Below, piece after piece: positions 31,577-38,694 of a DNA stretch of 64,000 bases. Each line of letters begins with the position of its first letter. Position 1 is the stretch's first letter. Source of the stretch: Cognatilysobacter bugurensis (GTDB taxonomy: Bacteria > Pseudomonadota > Gammaproteobacteria > Xanthomonadales > Xanthomonadaceae); contig NZ_BMYD01000001.1 of NCBI RefSeq assembly GCF_014652095.1, forward strand, positions 535,466-599,465. The letters run 5' to 3'. The notes under the pieces were generated by a model. It worked only from the letters and a program-made list of their open reading frames with translations, ran no database searches and was not told where the DNA came from. A program made the translations under genes and the position numbers.

Positions 31577-32989
31577 ATGAACGCCCGCTCCGGCTTCCGC
31601 AAAGACAAACGCTTCGAGACCCGCGCCGAACAGCGCGTGGACCAGCTGCGCGTTCCCCCGCAGTCGGTCGAAGCCGAGCAGGCCGTGCTCGGCGGCCTCA
31701 TGCTCGATCCGAGCGCGTACGACCGCGTTGCCGACCAGCTCACCGACAACGATTTCTATCGGCGCGACCACCAGCTGATCTTCCGCGCGATCCGCGAGCT
31801 CGCCGAGAAAAACCGGCCGTTCGACGCGGTGACGCTCGGCGAGTGGTTCGAGTCGATGGGCCAGTCGGAAACCGTCGCAGGCGGCGCGTACCTGGTCGAA
31901 CTCGCGAGCACGACGCCGTCGGCGGCGAACATCGCCGCGTACGCCGAGATCGTGCGCGACAAGGCGGTGCTGCGGCAGCTGATCGAGGTTGGCACCGGCA
32001 TCGTCAACGACGGTTTCCAGCCCGACGGACGGGAAAGCGGCGAGATCCTCGCGCGGGCCGAGCAGGAGGTGTTCGCGATCGCCGAAGCCGGCGCACGCGG
32101 TCGCACCGATTTCGTGGCGATGAACAAGGCGCTGTCCGAAGCGTTCGATGTGCTGCAGACGCGTTACGCGAGCGGCGGCAGTGTTACTGGCCTTCCGACC
32201 GGCTACACCGAGTTCGACGACATGACGGCCGGCCTGCAGCCGACCGACCTGATCATCCTGGCCGCGCGACCTGCGATGGGCAAGACGACGTTTGCGCTGA
32301 ACATCGCCGAGCACGCCGCGATCCGCACGAAAAAAGCGGTTGCGGTGTTCTCGATGGAAATGTCGGCGAGCCAGCTCGCGCTGCGACTGATCTCTTCGAA
32401 CGGCCGCATCAACGCGCAGCGCCTGCGCAACGGACAGCTCGAGGACGAGGATTGGAGCCGCGTGACCGGCGCGATCCGTATGCTGCGCGAGGCGAAGATC
32501 TTCATCGACGACACGCCGGGCCTCTCGCCCGAGGTGCTGCGTGCGAAAGCGCGCCGCCTCAAGCGCGAGCACGACCTCGGCCTTGTCGTGATCGACTACC
32601 TGCAGCTCATGAGCGTGCCGGGCAACACCGAGAACCGCGCGACCGAGATCTCGGAGATTTCGCGCTCGCTCAAGCACCTTGCGAAAGAGCTCAATGTGCC
32701 GGTCATCGCGCTGTCGCAGCTAAACCGCTCGTTGGAGCAGCGCGCGGACAAGCGGCCAGTGATGGCCGACCTTCGCGAGTCGGGTGCAATCGAGCAGGAC
32801 GCCGACATCATCCTGTTCATCTATCGCGACGATTACTACAACAAGGAAAATTCGCCGGACAAGGGGCTCGCCGAGATCATCATCGGCAAGCAGCGTAACG
32901 GCCCGACCGGGTCGGTGAAGCTCAAGTTCTTCGGCGAATACACGCGTTTCGACAACCTTTCACACGACGCGATCGGTTCGTTCGAATAA
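31577..32989 (+). CDS. dnaB: Replicative DNA helicase DnaB
   Basis: A 470-residue RecA-fold hexameric helicase. The N-terminal domain starts VPPQSVEAEQAVLGGLMLDP; the C-terminal motor has Walker A at ARPAMGKTTFALNIA, Walker B at LVVIDYLQLM, SMEMSASQLALRL and LSQLNRSLEQR, and ends in FFGEYTRFDNL. It unwinds DNA at the replication fork. The ATG at 31577 gives the standard length. It lies just after rplI, a conserved gammaproteobacterial order, with DnaA-box-like sites in the 199-bp spacer. Confidence 0.98.
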   Translation: MNARSGFRKDKRFETRAEQRVDQLRVPPQSVEAEQAVLGGLMLDPSAYDRVADQLTDNDFYRRDHQLIFRAIRELAEKNRPFDAVTLGEWFESMGQSETVAGGAYLVELASTTPSAANIAAYAEIVRDKAVLRQLIEVGTGIVNDGFQPDGRESGEILARAEQEVFAIAEAGARGRTDFVAMNKALSEAFDVLQTRYASGGSVTGLPTGYTEFDDMTAGLQPTDLIILAARPAMGKTTFALNIAEHAAIRTKKAVAVFSMEMSASQLALRLISSNGRINAQRLRNGQLEDEDWSRVTGAIRMLREAKIFIDDTPGLSPEVLRAKARRLKREHDLGLVVIDYLQLMSVPGNTENRATEISEISRSLKHLAKELNVPVIALSQLNRSLEQRADKRPVMADLRESGAIEQDADIILFIYRDDYYNKENSPDKGLAEIIIGKQRNGPTGSVKLKFFGEYTRFDNLSHDAIGSFE

Positions 32990-32998
32990 CGTCCGCGC

Positions 32999-33214
32999 AT
33001 GGAGCGCGTGCCGATCGAGTCGGAAGCCCTGTGCGGCGTCGGGTACGACCCGGGCCAGCGCGTGCTCGAAGTGGAGTTCCGCAGCGGCGAGGTTTACCGG
33101 TACTTCAACGTGCCGGAGCACGAGTACCTCGCGCTGATGGAGGCCGATTCGTTCGGCGTGCACTTCGTCGAACGCGTCCGCAATCGCGGCTACCGGTTCC
33201 ACCACGTCGGATGA
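32999..33214 (+). CDS. KTSC domain protein
   Basis: 71 residues covering one KTSC domain: ALCGVGYDPGQRVLEVEFRS and GEVYRYFNVPEHEYLALMEADSFGVHF. The domain occurs alone or at the end of lysyl-tRNA synthetases and other proteins and is thought to bind nucleic acids; its function is not settled. It begins 9 bp after the dnaB stop and is likely co-transcribed with it. Confidence 0.88.
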   Translation: MERVPIESEALCGVGYDPGQRVLEVEFRSGEVYRYFNVPEHEYLALMEADSFGVHFVERVRNRGYRFHHVG

Positions 33215-33432
33215 GCGCTGCGCCAGGCTCACCGATTCGCCGTCGCGCCGGCAGCGCGAGCGCCGCCGGCGTTCCGCATGATCATCAACGCAGGTGGTGG
33301 CGCCAGCCGATGCACGCGAGCGATGGCAGCCGTGCTCCCGTAGCGCCGAGCCGCGGCGTCCTGCAGAGCTGCCACACAGCCATCGCGCCACTGGCCTGCG
33401 TACGCGGCGAAAGCCGCCGTTAAACTAGTCCG

Positions 33433-34509
33433 ATGGCACGACCGACCTCTGCGACCATCCACATCGATGCGCTGCGCCACAACCTAGCGCAAATCCGCGC
33501 ACGCGCGCCGAACAGTGGCGTCATTGCCGTGGTCAAGGCCGACGGCTACGGCCACGGGCTGGAGCGCGTTGCACGTGCCCTGTCCGGCGCCGACGCGTTC
33601 GGCGTCGCGGCACTCTCCGATGCCGAGCGCCTGCGCGCTGCCGGCATCTCGCAGCCGATCCTGCTGCTGTCGGGCTTCGATGAGGCGGCGGACATCCCGC
33701 GCCTGCGCCAGTTGCAGGTCGACACGGCCGTCCATCACGTCAGCCAGCTAGAGATGCTCGAGCAGGCGGAGCCGGGCGAGCCGATCCGCTGTTGGCTGAA
33801 GGTGGACACGGGCATGCACCGCCTCGGCTTCCCGCCGGAGTTCGTCCGCCAGGCGCATGCGCGGCTGTCCGCGCTCGCGGGTGTCGTCGGCGAGATCGTG
33901 CCGATGAACCACTTCGCGAGTTCCGACGAGTTCGACAACCCGCAGACGCTCGAGCAGCTGCGCGTGTTCGCCGATGCGACGAGCGGGCTGCACGGCGGCC
34001 GGTCGCTCGCCAACTCGGCCGCGGTGCTCGGTTGGCCCGATGCGCATGCGCAGTGGGTGCGGCCGGGCGGGGCGCTGTACGGAATGTCCGTCGTTGCCGG
34101 CACCACGGGTGCGGACTTCGGGCTGCGGCCGGCCATGACGCTCGCGACGCGGCTCATCGCGGTTAATCACGTCAAAAAGGGCGGGCGCATCGGTTACGCC
34201 GGCACATGGGAGTGCCCGGAAGACATGCCCGTGGGTGTTGCCGCAATCGGCTACGGCGACGGATACCCGCGCGCTGCGCCCGCGGGAACGCCCGTGCTGG
34301 TCGACGGCGTTGGCACTCAGCTGATCGGTCGCGTGTCCATGGATCTCATGACGATCGACCTGCGCGGCGTGCCCGCGGCGAAGGTGGGCTCTCCCGTCGT
34401 GCTGTGGGGGCCAGAACTGCCGGTCGAGCGGATCGCAGAGGCGGCCGGCACGATTGCGTATGAGCTCACGTGCTCGATCACGCGGCGCGTGCGCTTCAGC
34501 GAGGCGTGA
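33433..34509 (+). CDS. alr: Alanine racemase
   Basis: A 358-residue PLP enzyme. The PLP lysine is in VIAVVKADGYGHGLERVARAL near residue 35, and the catalytic tyrosine is in GGRIGYAGTWECPEDMP near residue 255. VAAIGYGDGYPRAAPAGTPVL and VSMDLMTIDLRGV complete the family pattern. It interconverts L- and D-alanine for peptidoglycan. The start MARPTSATIHIDALRHNLAQI is typical. The 218-bp region before it holds no gene that I can see. Confidence 0.97.
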   Translation: MARPTSATIHIDALRHNLAQIRARAPNSGVIAVVKADGYGHGLERVARALSGADAFGVAALSDAERLRAAGISQPILLLSGFDEAADIPRLRQLQVDTAVHHVSQLEMLEQAEPGEPIRCWLKVDTGMHRLGFPPEFVRQAHARLSALAGVVGEIVPMNHFASSDEFDNPQTLEQLRVFADATSGLHGGRSLANSAAVLGWPDAHAQWVRPGGALYGMSVVAGTTGADFGLRPAMTLATRLIAVNHVKKGGRIGYAGTWECPEDMPVGVAAIGYGDGYPRAAPAGTPVLVDGVGTQLIGRVSMDLMTIDLRGVPAAKVGSPVVLWGPELPVERIAEAAGTIAYELTCSITRRVRFSEA

Positions 34510-34676
34510 CCCGGGCACGTCCGCGGCAGCCGCCCGACCTTGGCAGGGATAGAGCCGCGGGGCCTTAATGCGTCCACGGGGACTCGAACCTGAACAGCGC
34601 TTTCCGCCGCTCACCTTGCAGTTACGGTTCCGTTATTAGCGTCGTCTCCGTTGTCCACCACGACGGAAGGCAAGCA

Positions 34677-35399
34677 ATGAAAACGAATATCAAGCTCGCG
34701 GCGGCCGCGATCGCCGTCAGCGCCGCGCTCAGCGGCTGCGCAACGACCGGCGGCGGTTACTACGGCGGCGCGCCGCAGGGCGGCTATCCGCAGGCGGGCG
34801 CTCCAGCCGGCCAGCAGAGCGACTACGACAAGACGCGCCGCAACGCGGCGATCGGCGCAGCCGTGGGCGCAGTGGCCGGCCTGCTGAGCGGCAACGACGC
34901 CACCGAGCGTCGCCAGCGTGCGATGGTCGGCGCCGGTGTCGGCGGCTTGGCCGGCGGCGCGGTCGGCGCGTACCAGGACCGCCAGGAGCGCGTGCTGCGC
35001 GACCGCATGCAGGGCACGGGCGTGGAGGTCGTACGCCAAGGCGACAACATCACGTTGAACATGCCCGAAGCCATCACGTTCGGCTTCGACCAGTCGAACC
35101 TGCAATCGCAGTTCTACCCGGTGCTCGACCGGCTCGCGAATACGCTGCAGGAATACAACCAGACGATCGTCGAAGTCGCGGGGCACACCGACAGCAAGGG
35201 CACGGACCAGTACAACCAGGCCCTGTCGATGCGCCGCGCCGAATCCGTGTCGAGCTACCTCATGAGCCGTGGCCTGATGCGCGATCGCTTCATCGTGACG
35301 GGTGCGGGCGAGTCGCGCCCGGTGGCGACCAATGACACCGAGATGGGGCGTGCGCAGAACCGCCGCGTTGAAATCACGCTGGTTCCGCTGCGCGGCTGA
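34677..35399 (+). CDS. OmpA-family outer membrane lipoprotein (YiaD-like)
   Basis: A 240-residue lipoprotein. The signal peptide ends in lipobox ALSGC (Cys near residue 21). A glycine-rich zipper region (GAAVGAVAGLLSG and VGAGVGGLAGGAVGAY) follows. The C-terminal OmpA peptidoglycan-binding domain has ITFGFDQSNLQSQFYPVL, EVAGHTDSKGTDQYNQALSMRRAESV and GAGESRPVATNDTEMGRAQNRRVEI. It probably ties the outer membrane to the cell wall. GGAAGGCAAGCA gives a good ribosome-binding site, and a strong terminator follows, so it looks monocistronic. Confidence 0.93.
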   Translation: MKTNIKLAAAAIAVSAALSGCATTGGGYYGGAPQGGYPQAGAPAGQQSDYDKTRRNAAIGAAVGAVAGLLSGNDATERRQRAMVGAGVGGLAGGAVGAYQDRQERVLRDRMQGTGVEVVRQGDNITLNMPEAITFGFDQSNLQSQFYPVLDRLANTLQEYNQTIVEVAGHTDSKGTDQYNQALSMRRAESVSSYLMSRGLMRDRFIVTGAGESRPVATNDTEMGRAQNRRVEITLVPLRG

Positions 35400-35424
35400 G
35401 TCCCGCCGACACTGACAGTGCGAA

Positions 35425-35456
35425 AGCCGGAGCGGCGGGTCCGCTCCGGCTTTTTT
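35425..35456 (+). terminator. Rho-independent terminator after the OmpA-like gene
   Basis: An 11-bp GC-rich stem (AGCCGGAGCGG at 35425-35435 with CCGCTCCGGCT at 35441-35451) and a 5-base loop are followed by six T on the plus strand. It lies 25 bases past the stop and may also shield the convergent mgtC-like gene. Confidence 0.9.
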
Positions 35457-35459
35457 GCG

Positions 35460-35963
35460 TCAGTGCACGTCGTCCTCGTTGTCTTCGTCGGACACCGGTA
35501 GCCCGGCACGACGCCGGACGATTCGATCGAACCAGCGCAGCAGCGTGAGCGTCGCGAGCGTAAGCAACGTGGCGCCGACTGCGAGCACGTAGTAACCAAG
35601 CCCCGCGGCCACGCCGATCACCGCGACCATCAGCAACGACGCGGCGGTCGTGATTCCGGCGATCGTCTGCTTCTGTCCGCGCGAGAAAATGGTGCCCGCA
35701 CCGATGAAGGCGACGCCCGCGATCACTGCCTCGACGAGGCGGAGCGGGTCGCTCTGCACCTCGAGCCCGTCGGCGATCTCGCGGCTGTGCGTGAGCCACA
35801 CCATGCCGATGCCGAGCAGCAAAGCGGACGCACCGGCAACCAGCATGTGCGTTCGAAAGCCTGCGGGTCGATTGGCCATTTCGCGCTCGACCCCAACGAG
35901 GCCGCCCAGCACCATCGCGATGGCGGTATTGGCCACCACCCAGAGTTCGTGATTCCAGTTCAT
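35460..35963 (-). CDS. MgtC/SapB family inner-membrane protein
   Basis: A 167-residue membrane protein of the MgtC/SapB family: VLGGLVGVEREMANRPAGFRTHMLVAGASAL is diagnostic, quoted here in parts as LGGLVGVEREMANRPAG and RTHMLVAGASALLL. About four hydrophobic helices are followed by a C-terminal helix and a short acidic tail. The role is uncertain; MgtC proteins inhibit F-ATPase or aid survival in low magnesium, but many family members are unstudied. The preferred start is ATG 35963 (MNWNHELW); ATG 35984 would add seven residues. It is convergent with the OmpA-like gene. Confidence 0.88.
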   Translation of the reverse strand: MNWNHELWVVANTAIAMVLGGLVGVEREMANRPAGFRTHMLVAGASALLLGIGMVWLTHSREIADGLEVQSDPLRLVEAVIAGVAFIGAGTIFSRGQKQTIAGITTAASLLMVAVIGVAAGLGYYVLAVGATLLTLATLTLLRWFDRIVRRRAGLPVSDEDNEDDVH

Positions 35964-36059
35964 CCCGGCACGCTCGCTCAGCACCGGTCAAGGCGGCGTC
36001 GGCACGACGTCGGTGCGGCGTATGCGGCGCGCTGACACAGCCCCGCCCACTATCGACCC

Positions 36060-37073
36060 ATGCACGAGCGCACCGACCTCGTCGTCCTCCGGCGCGAAGG
36101 GCTGTACTGCCCCGCGGGCGACTTCTACATCGACCCGTGGAAGCCGGTCGCGCGCGCGGTGATCACGCACGGGCACGGTGATCACGCGCGCCCGGGGATG
36201 GGCCGCTACTACGCTGTCGCCGACGGTCTGCCGGTCCTGCGCTGGCGGCTAGGCGAGCAGGACTACGCAATCGCCGAGTACGGCGAGCCGCTCGACATCG
36301 GCGCTGCACGGGTGTCGTTCCACTCTGCCGGTCACGTGCTCGGCTCGTCGCAGGTGCGCATCGAAGCCGGCGGCGAGGTCTGGGTTGCATCGGGCGATTA
36401 CAAACGGCAGCACGATCCGACGTGCGCGCCCTTTGAAGTCGTGCCCTGCGACGTGTTCATCACCGAATGCACGTTCGGCCTGCCGGTCTACCGTTGGCCT
36501 TACACCCCGGACGTCGCGCGTGAGATCGTCGAGTGGCGCGACCGCTGCGGCGAGCGAGGCGAGACCGCCGTGCTCCTGTGCTACGCGCTCGGCAAGGCCC
36601 AGCGGCTGCTCGCGGAGCTCGCCGCGTTTACCGATCGCCCGGCGTTTGTCCACGGCGCAGTGGCCGCGGGCGTGGAGGTTTATCGCGGCGCCGGCATCCC
36701 CATGCTCGAAACCCGGCTGGTCAGTGAGACCGAAAAAGGGATGGATTTCGCGGGCGAGCTGGTGGTCGCGCCGCCGTCCGCCGCAGGCAGCCCGTGGATG
36801 CGACGTTTCCGCCGCGCGCAGACGGGCTTTGCGTCGGGGTGGATGCGGGTCCGCGGCAATCGCCGGCGGCGCAATTGCGACCGCGGCTTCGTGGTGTCCG
36901 ACCATGCGGACTGGCCCGACCTGATGCGGACGATCCGCGAGACGGGCGCGCGTCGCGTGATCGCCACGCACGGCAACACCGAGGCGATCCTACGCGCGCT
37001 CAACGAGGAAGGGATCGCCGCCGAGGCCTTCCAGACGGAGTTTGGAGAAGCCGTCGAGGGAGAGGCCGAGTGA
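36060..37073 (+). CDS. DNA ligase-associated putative exonuclease (metallo-beta-lactamase fold)
   Basis: A 337-residue protein with the metallo-beta-lactamase zinc motif THGHGDHARPG near residue 40, SAGHVLGSSQVRI near 92, VASGDYKRQ, and late motifs FVVSDHADWPDL and VIATHGN. The order and text match the ligase-associated exonuclease family (TIGR04122-like), related to CPSF-type and SNM1 nucleases. It is the first gene of a four-gene DNA-repair block with the ligase, Lhr-type helicase and phosphoesterase, and the ligase start lies 28 bp downstream. The exonuclease activity is by family inference. Confidence 0.92.
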   Translation: MHERTDLVVLRREGLYCPAGDFYIDPWKPVARAVITHGHGDHARPGMGRYYAVADGLPVLRWRLGEQDYAIAEYGEPLDIGAARVSFHSAGHVLGSSQVRIEAGGEVWVASGDYKRQHDPTCAPFEVVPCDVFITECTFGLPVYRWPYTPDVAREIVEWRDRCGERGETAVLLCYALGKAQRLLAELAAFTDRPAFVHGAVAAGVEVYRGAGIPMLETRLVSETEKGMDFAGELVVAPPSAAGSPWMRRFRRAQTGFASGWMRVRGNRRRRNCDRGFVVSDHADWPDLMRTIRETGARRVIATHGNTEAILRALNEEGIAAEAFQTEFGEAVEGEAE

Positions 37074-37101
37074 TCGCTACGCCGCCAGTAGGGGCCCGCC
37101 C

Positions 37102-38694
37102 ATGAAGCGCTTCGCTGCGCTGTATCGCGAGCTCGACCGCAGCACGGCGACGCTCGACAAGCGTGCCGCGCTGATCGACTACTTCCGCAGCGCGCCGCCC
37201 GCCGATGTCGTCTGGGCGCTGTGGCTGCTCTCGGGCGGCAAGCTCGCGCGCATCGCCGGCACCCGCGAGCTGCGGCAATGGGCCGGCGAGGTGACCGGCA
37301 CGCCCGAGTGGCTGGTCGAGGAAAGCCATGCGCACGTGGGCGACCTGGCGGAAACGCTCACGCTGCTGCTCGACGATCCGGTAGGCATCGGCGAAGACGT
37401 GCCGCTGCGCGAGTGGATCGAGCGTCGCCTGTTGCCGTTTGCGGGTCGCGATCCACCGCTGCGGCGCGAAGTGGTGACCGAGGCCTGGAAGCAGCTCGCG
37501 TTCGACGAGCGCTTCGTGTTCAACAAGTTGCTGACGGGCGCGCTGCGCGTCGGCGTTTCGCAGCGCCTCGTGCAGCAGGCGCTGGCCGAGATGTCGGGCG
37601 TCGACATCGCGCGCATTGCGCAGCGCATGCTGGGCGCGTGGAAGCCTTCCGAGCGCTTCCTGCGCGACTTGCTCAGCGAAGGCGAACTGCCCAGCGACCG
37701 GCAGCAGCCGTACCCGTTCTTTCTCGCATCGCCGCTCGAATCCGAACCGGACACGCTCGGCCCGGTCGACGATTGGCTGCTGGAGTGGAAGTGGGACGGT
37801 ATCCGGTTGCAGCTGATCCGGCGCGGCGGAGAGATTGCGCTGTGGTCGCGCGGCGAGGAACGGTTGGACGGGCGCTTTCCGGAGATCGAAACCGCTGCAG
37901 CCGTGTTGCCGCGCGACTGCGTGATCGACGGCGAGTTGCTCGGCTGGCGCGCGGACGATTCGCGGCCGCTTGCGTTCACCGCGCTTCAAACGCGCATCCA
38001 GCGCCGCAAGCCGGGCGCAAAGACGCTCGCCGACACACCGGTGCAGGTGCTGGCATACGACCTGCTCGAACTCGAAGGCGAGGACCTGCGCGAACGCCCG
38101 CTCTCCGAGCGACGCGCAGCCCTTGAGGCACTACTCGCCGACATGCCCGATCCGCGCATCCGCGTGTCGCCGAATGTCGAAGCCGCGTCCTGGAGCGACG
38201 CCGCGGCGCTGCGCGAAGGCGCGCGCGAGCGCGCGGTCGAAGGCCTGATGCTCAAGCGCCGCGCGTCGTCTTACCAGAGCGGCCGTCGACGCGGCGACTG
38301 GTGGAAGTGGAAGATCGATCCGCTCACGATCGATGCCGTGCTCGTGTATGCGCAGTCAGGCAGTGGCCGGCGCAGCACGCTGTTCACCGACTACACGTTC
38401 GCCCTGTGGAGCGGCGACCAGCTCGTGCCGGTCGCGAAGGCGTATTCGGGACTCGACGACAAGGAGATCCTCACGCTGGATCGCTGGATCCGCGCGCACA
38501 CCGTGGAGCGCTTCGGGCCGGTGCGTCAGGTCGAGCCCGTCCACGTGTTCGAGCTGGGCTTCGAAGCGGTGAATCGCTCGACCCGCCACAAGTCGGGCAT
38601 CGCGGTGCGTTTCCCGCGCATCCTGCGCTGGCGTCACGACAAGCCGGTCGCTGAGGCGGACCGCGTCGACACGCTGAGAGCGCTTGCACATTGA
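37102..38694 (+). CDS. ATP-dependent DNA ligase (ligase-associated repair module)
   Basis: A 530-residue ligase. The adenylation motif EWKWDGIRLQL (Lys-x-Asp-Gly) lies near residue 230 and CVIDGELLGWR near 275. ARERAVEGLMLKRRAS and GDWWKWKIDP are motifs IV-V, and the C-terminal OB-fold ends in RFPRILRWRHDKP. An N-terminal DNA-binding domain comes first, as in the PP_1105 family. It seals nicks with ATP, in contrast to the NAD-dependent replicative ligase LigA expected elsewhere. The ATG at 37102 is the likely start; 37042 overlaps the nuclease gene and lacks a family match. The TGA overlaps the helicase start codon. Confidence 0.95.
   Translation: MKRFAALYRELDRSTATLDKRAALIDYFRSAPPADVVWALWLLSGGKLARIAGTRELRQWAGEVTGTPEWLVEESHAHVGDLAETLTLLLDDPVGIGEDVPLREWIERRLLPFAGRDPPLRREVVTEAWKQLAFDERFVFNKLLTGALRVGVSQRLVQQALAEMSGVDIARIAQRMLGAWKPSERFLRDLLSEGELPSDRQQPYPFFLASPLESEPDTLGPVDDWLLEWKWDGIRLQLIRRGGEIALWSRGEERLDGRFPEIETAAAVLPRDCVIDGELLGWRADDSRPLAFTALQTRIQRRKPGAKTLADTPVQVLAYDLLELEGEDLRERPLSERRAALEALLADMPDPRIRVSPNVEAASWSDAAALREGARERAVEGLMLKRRASSYQSGRRRGDWWKWKIDPLTIDAVLVYAQSGSGRRSTLFTDYTFALWSGDQLVPVAKAYSGLDDKEILTLDRWIRAHTVERFGPVRQVEPVHVFELGFEAVNRSTRHKSGIAVRFPRILRWRHDKPVAEADRVDTLRALAH

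Noticed and set aside
34569-34590. tRNA-like T-arm (minus-strand GGTTCGAGTCCCC) after alr
   Set aside because: The stem does not pair beyond two base pairs and there is no anticodon or acceptor stem. It may be a relic or chance; no integrase or att partner is seen.
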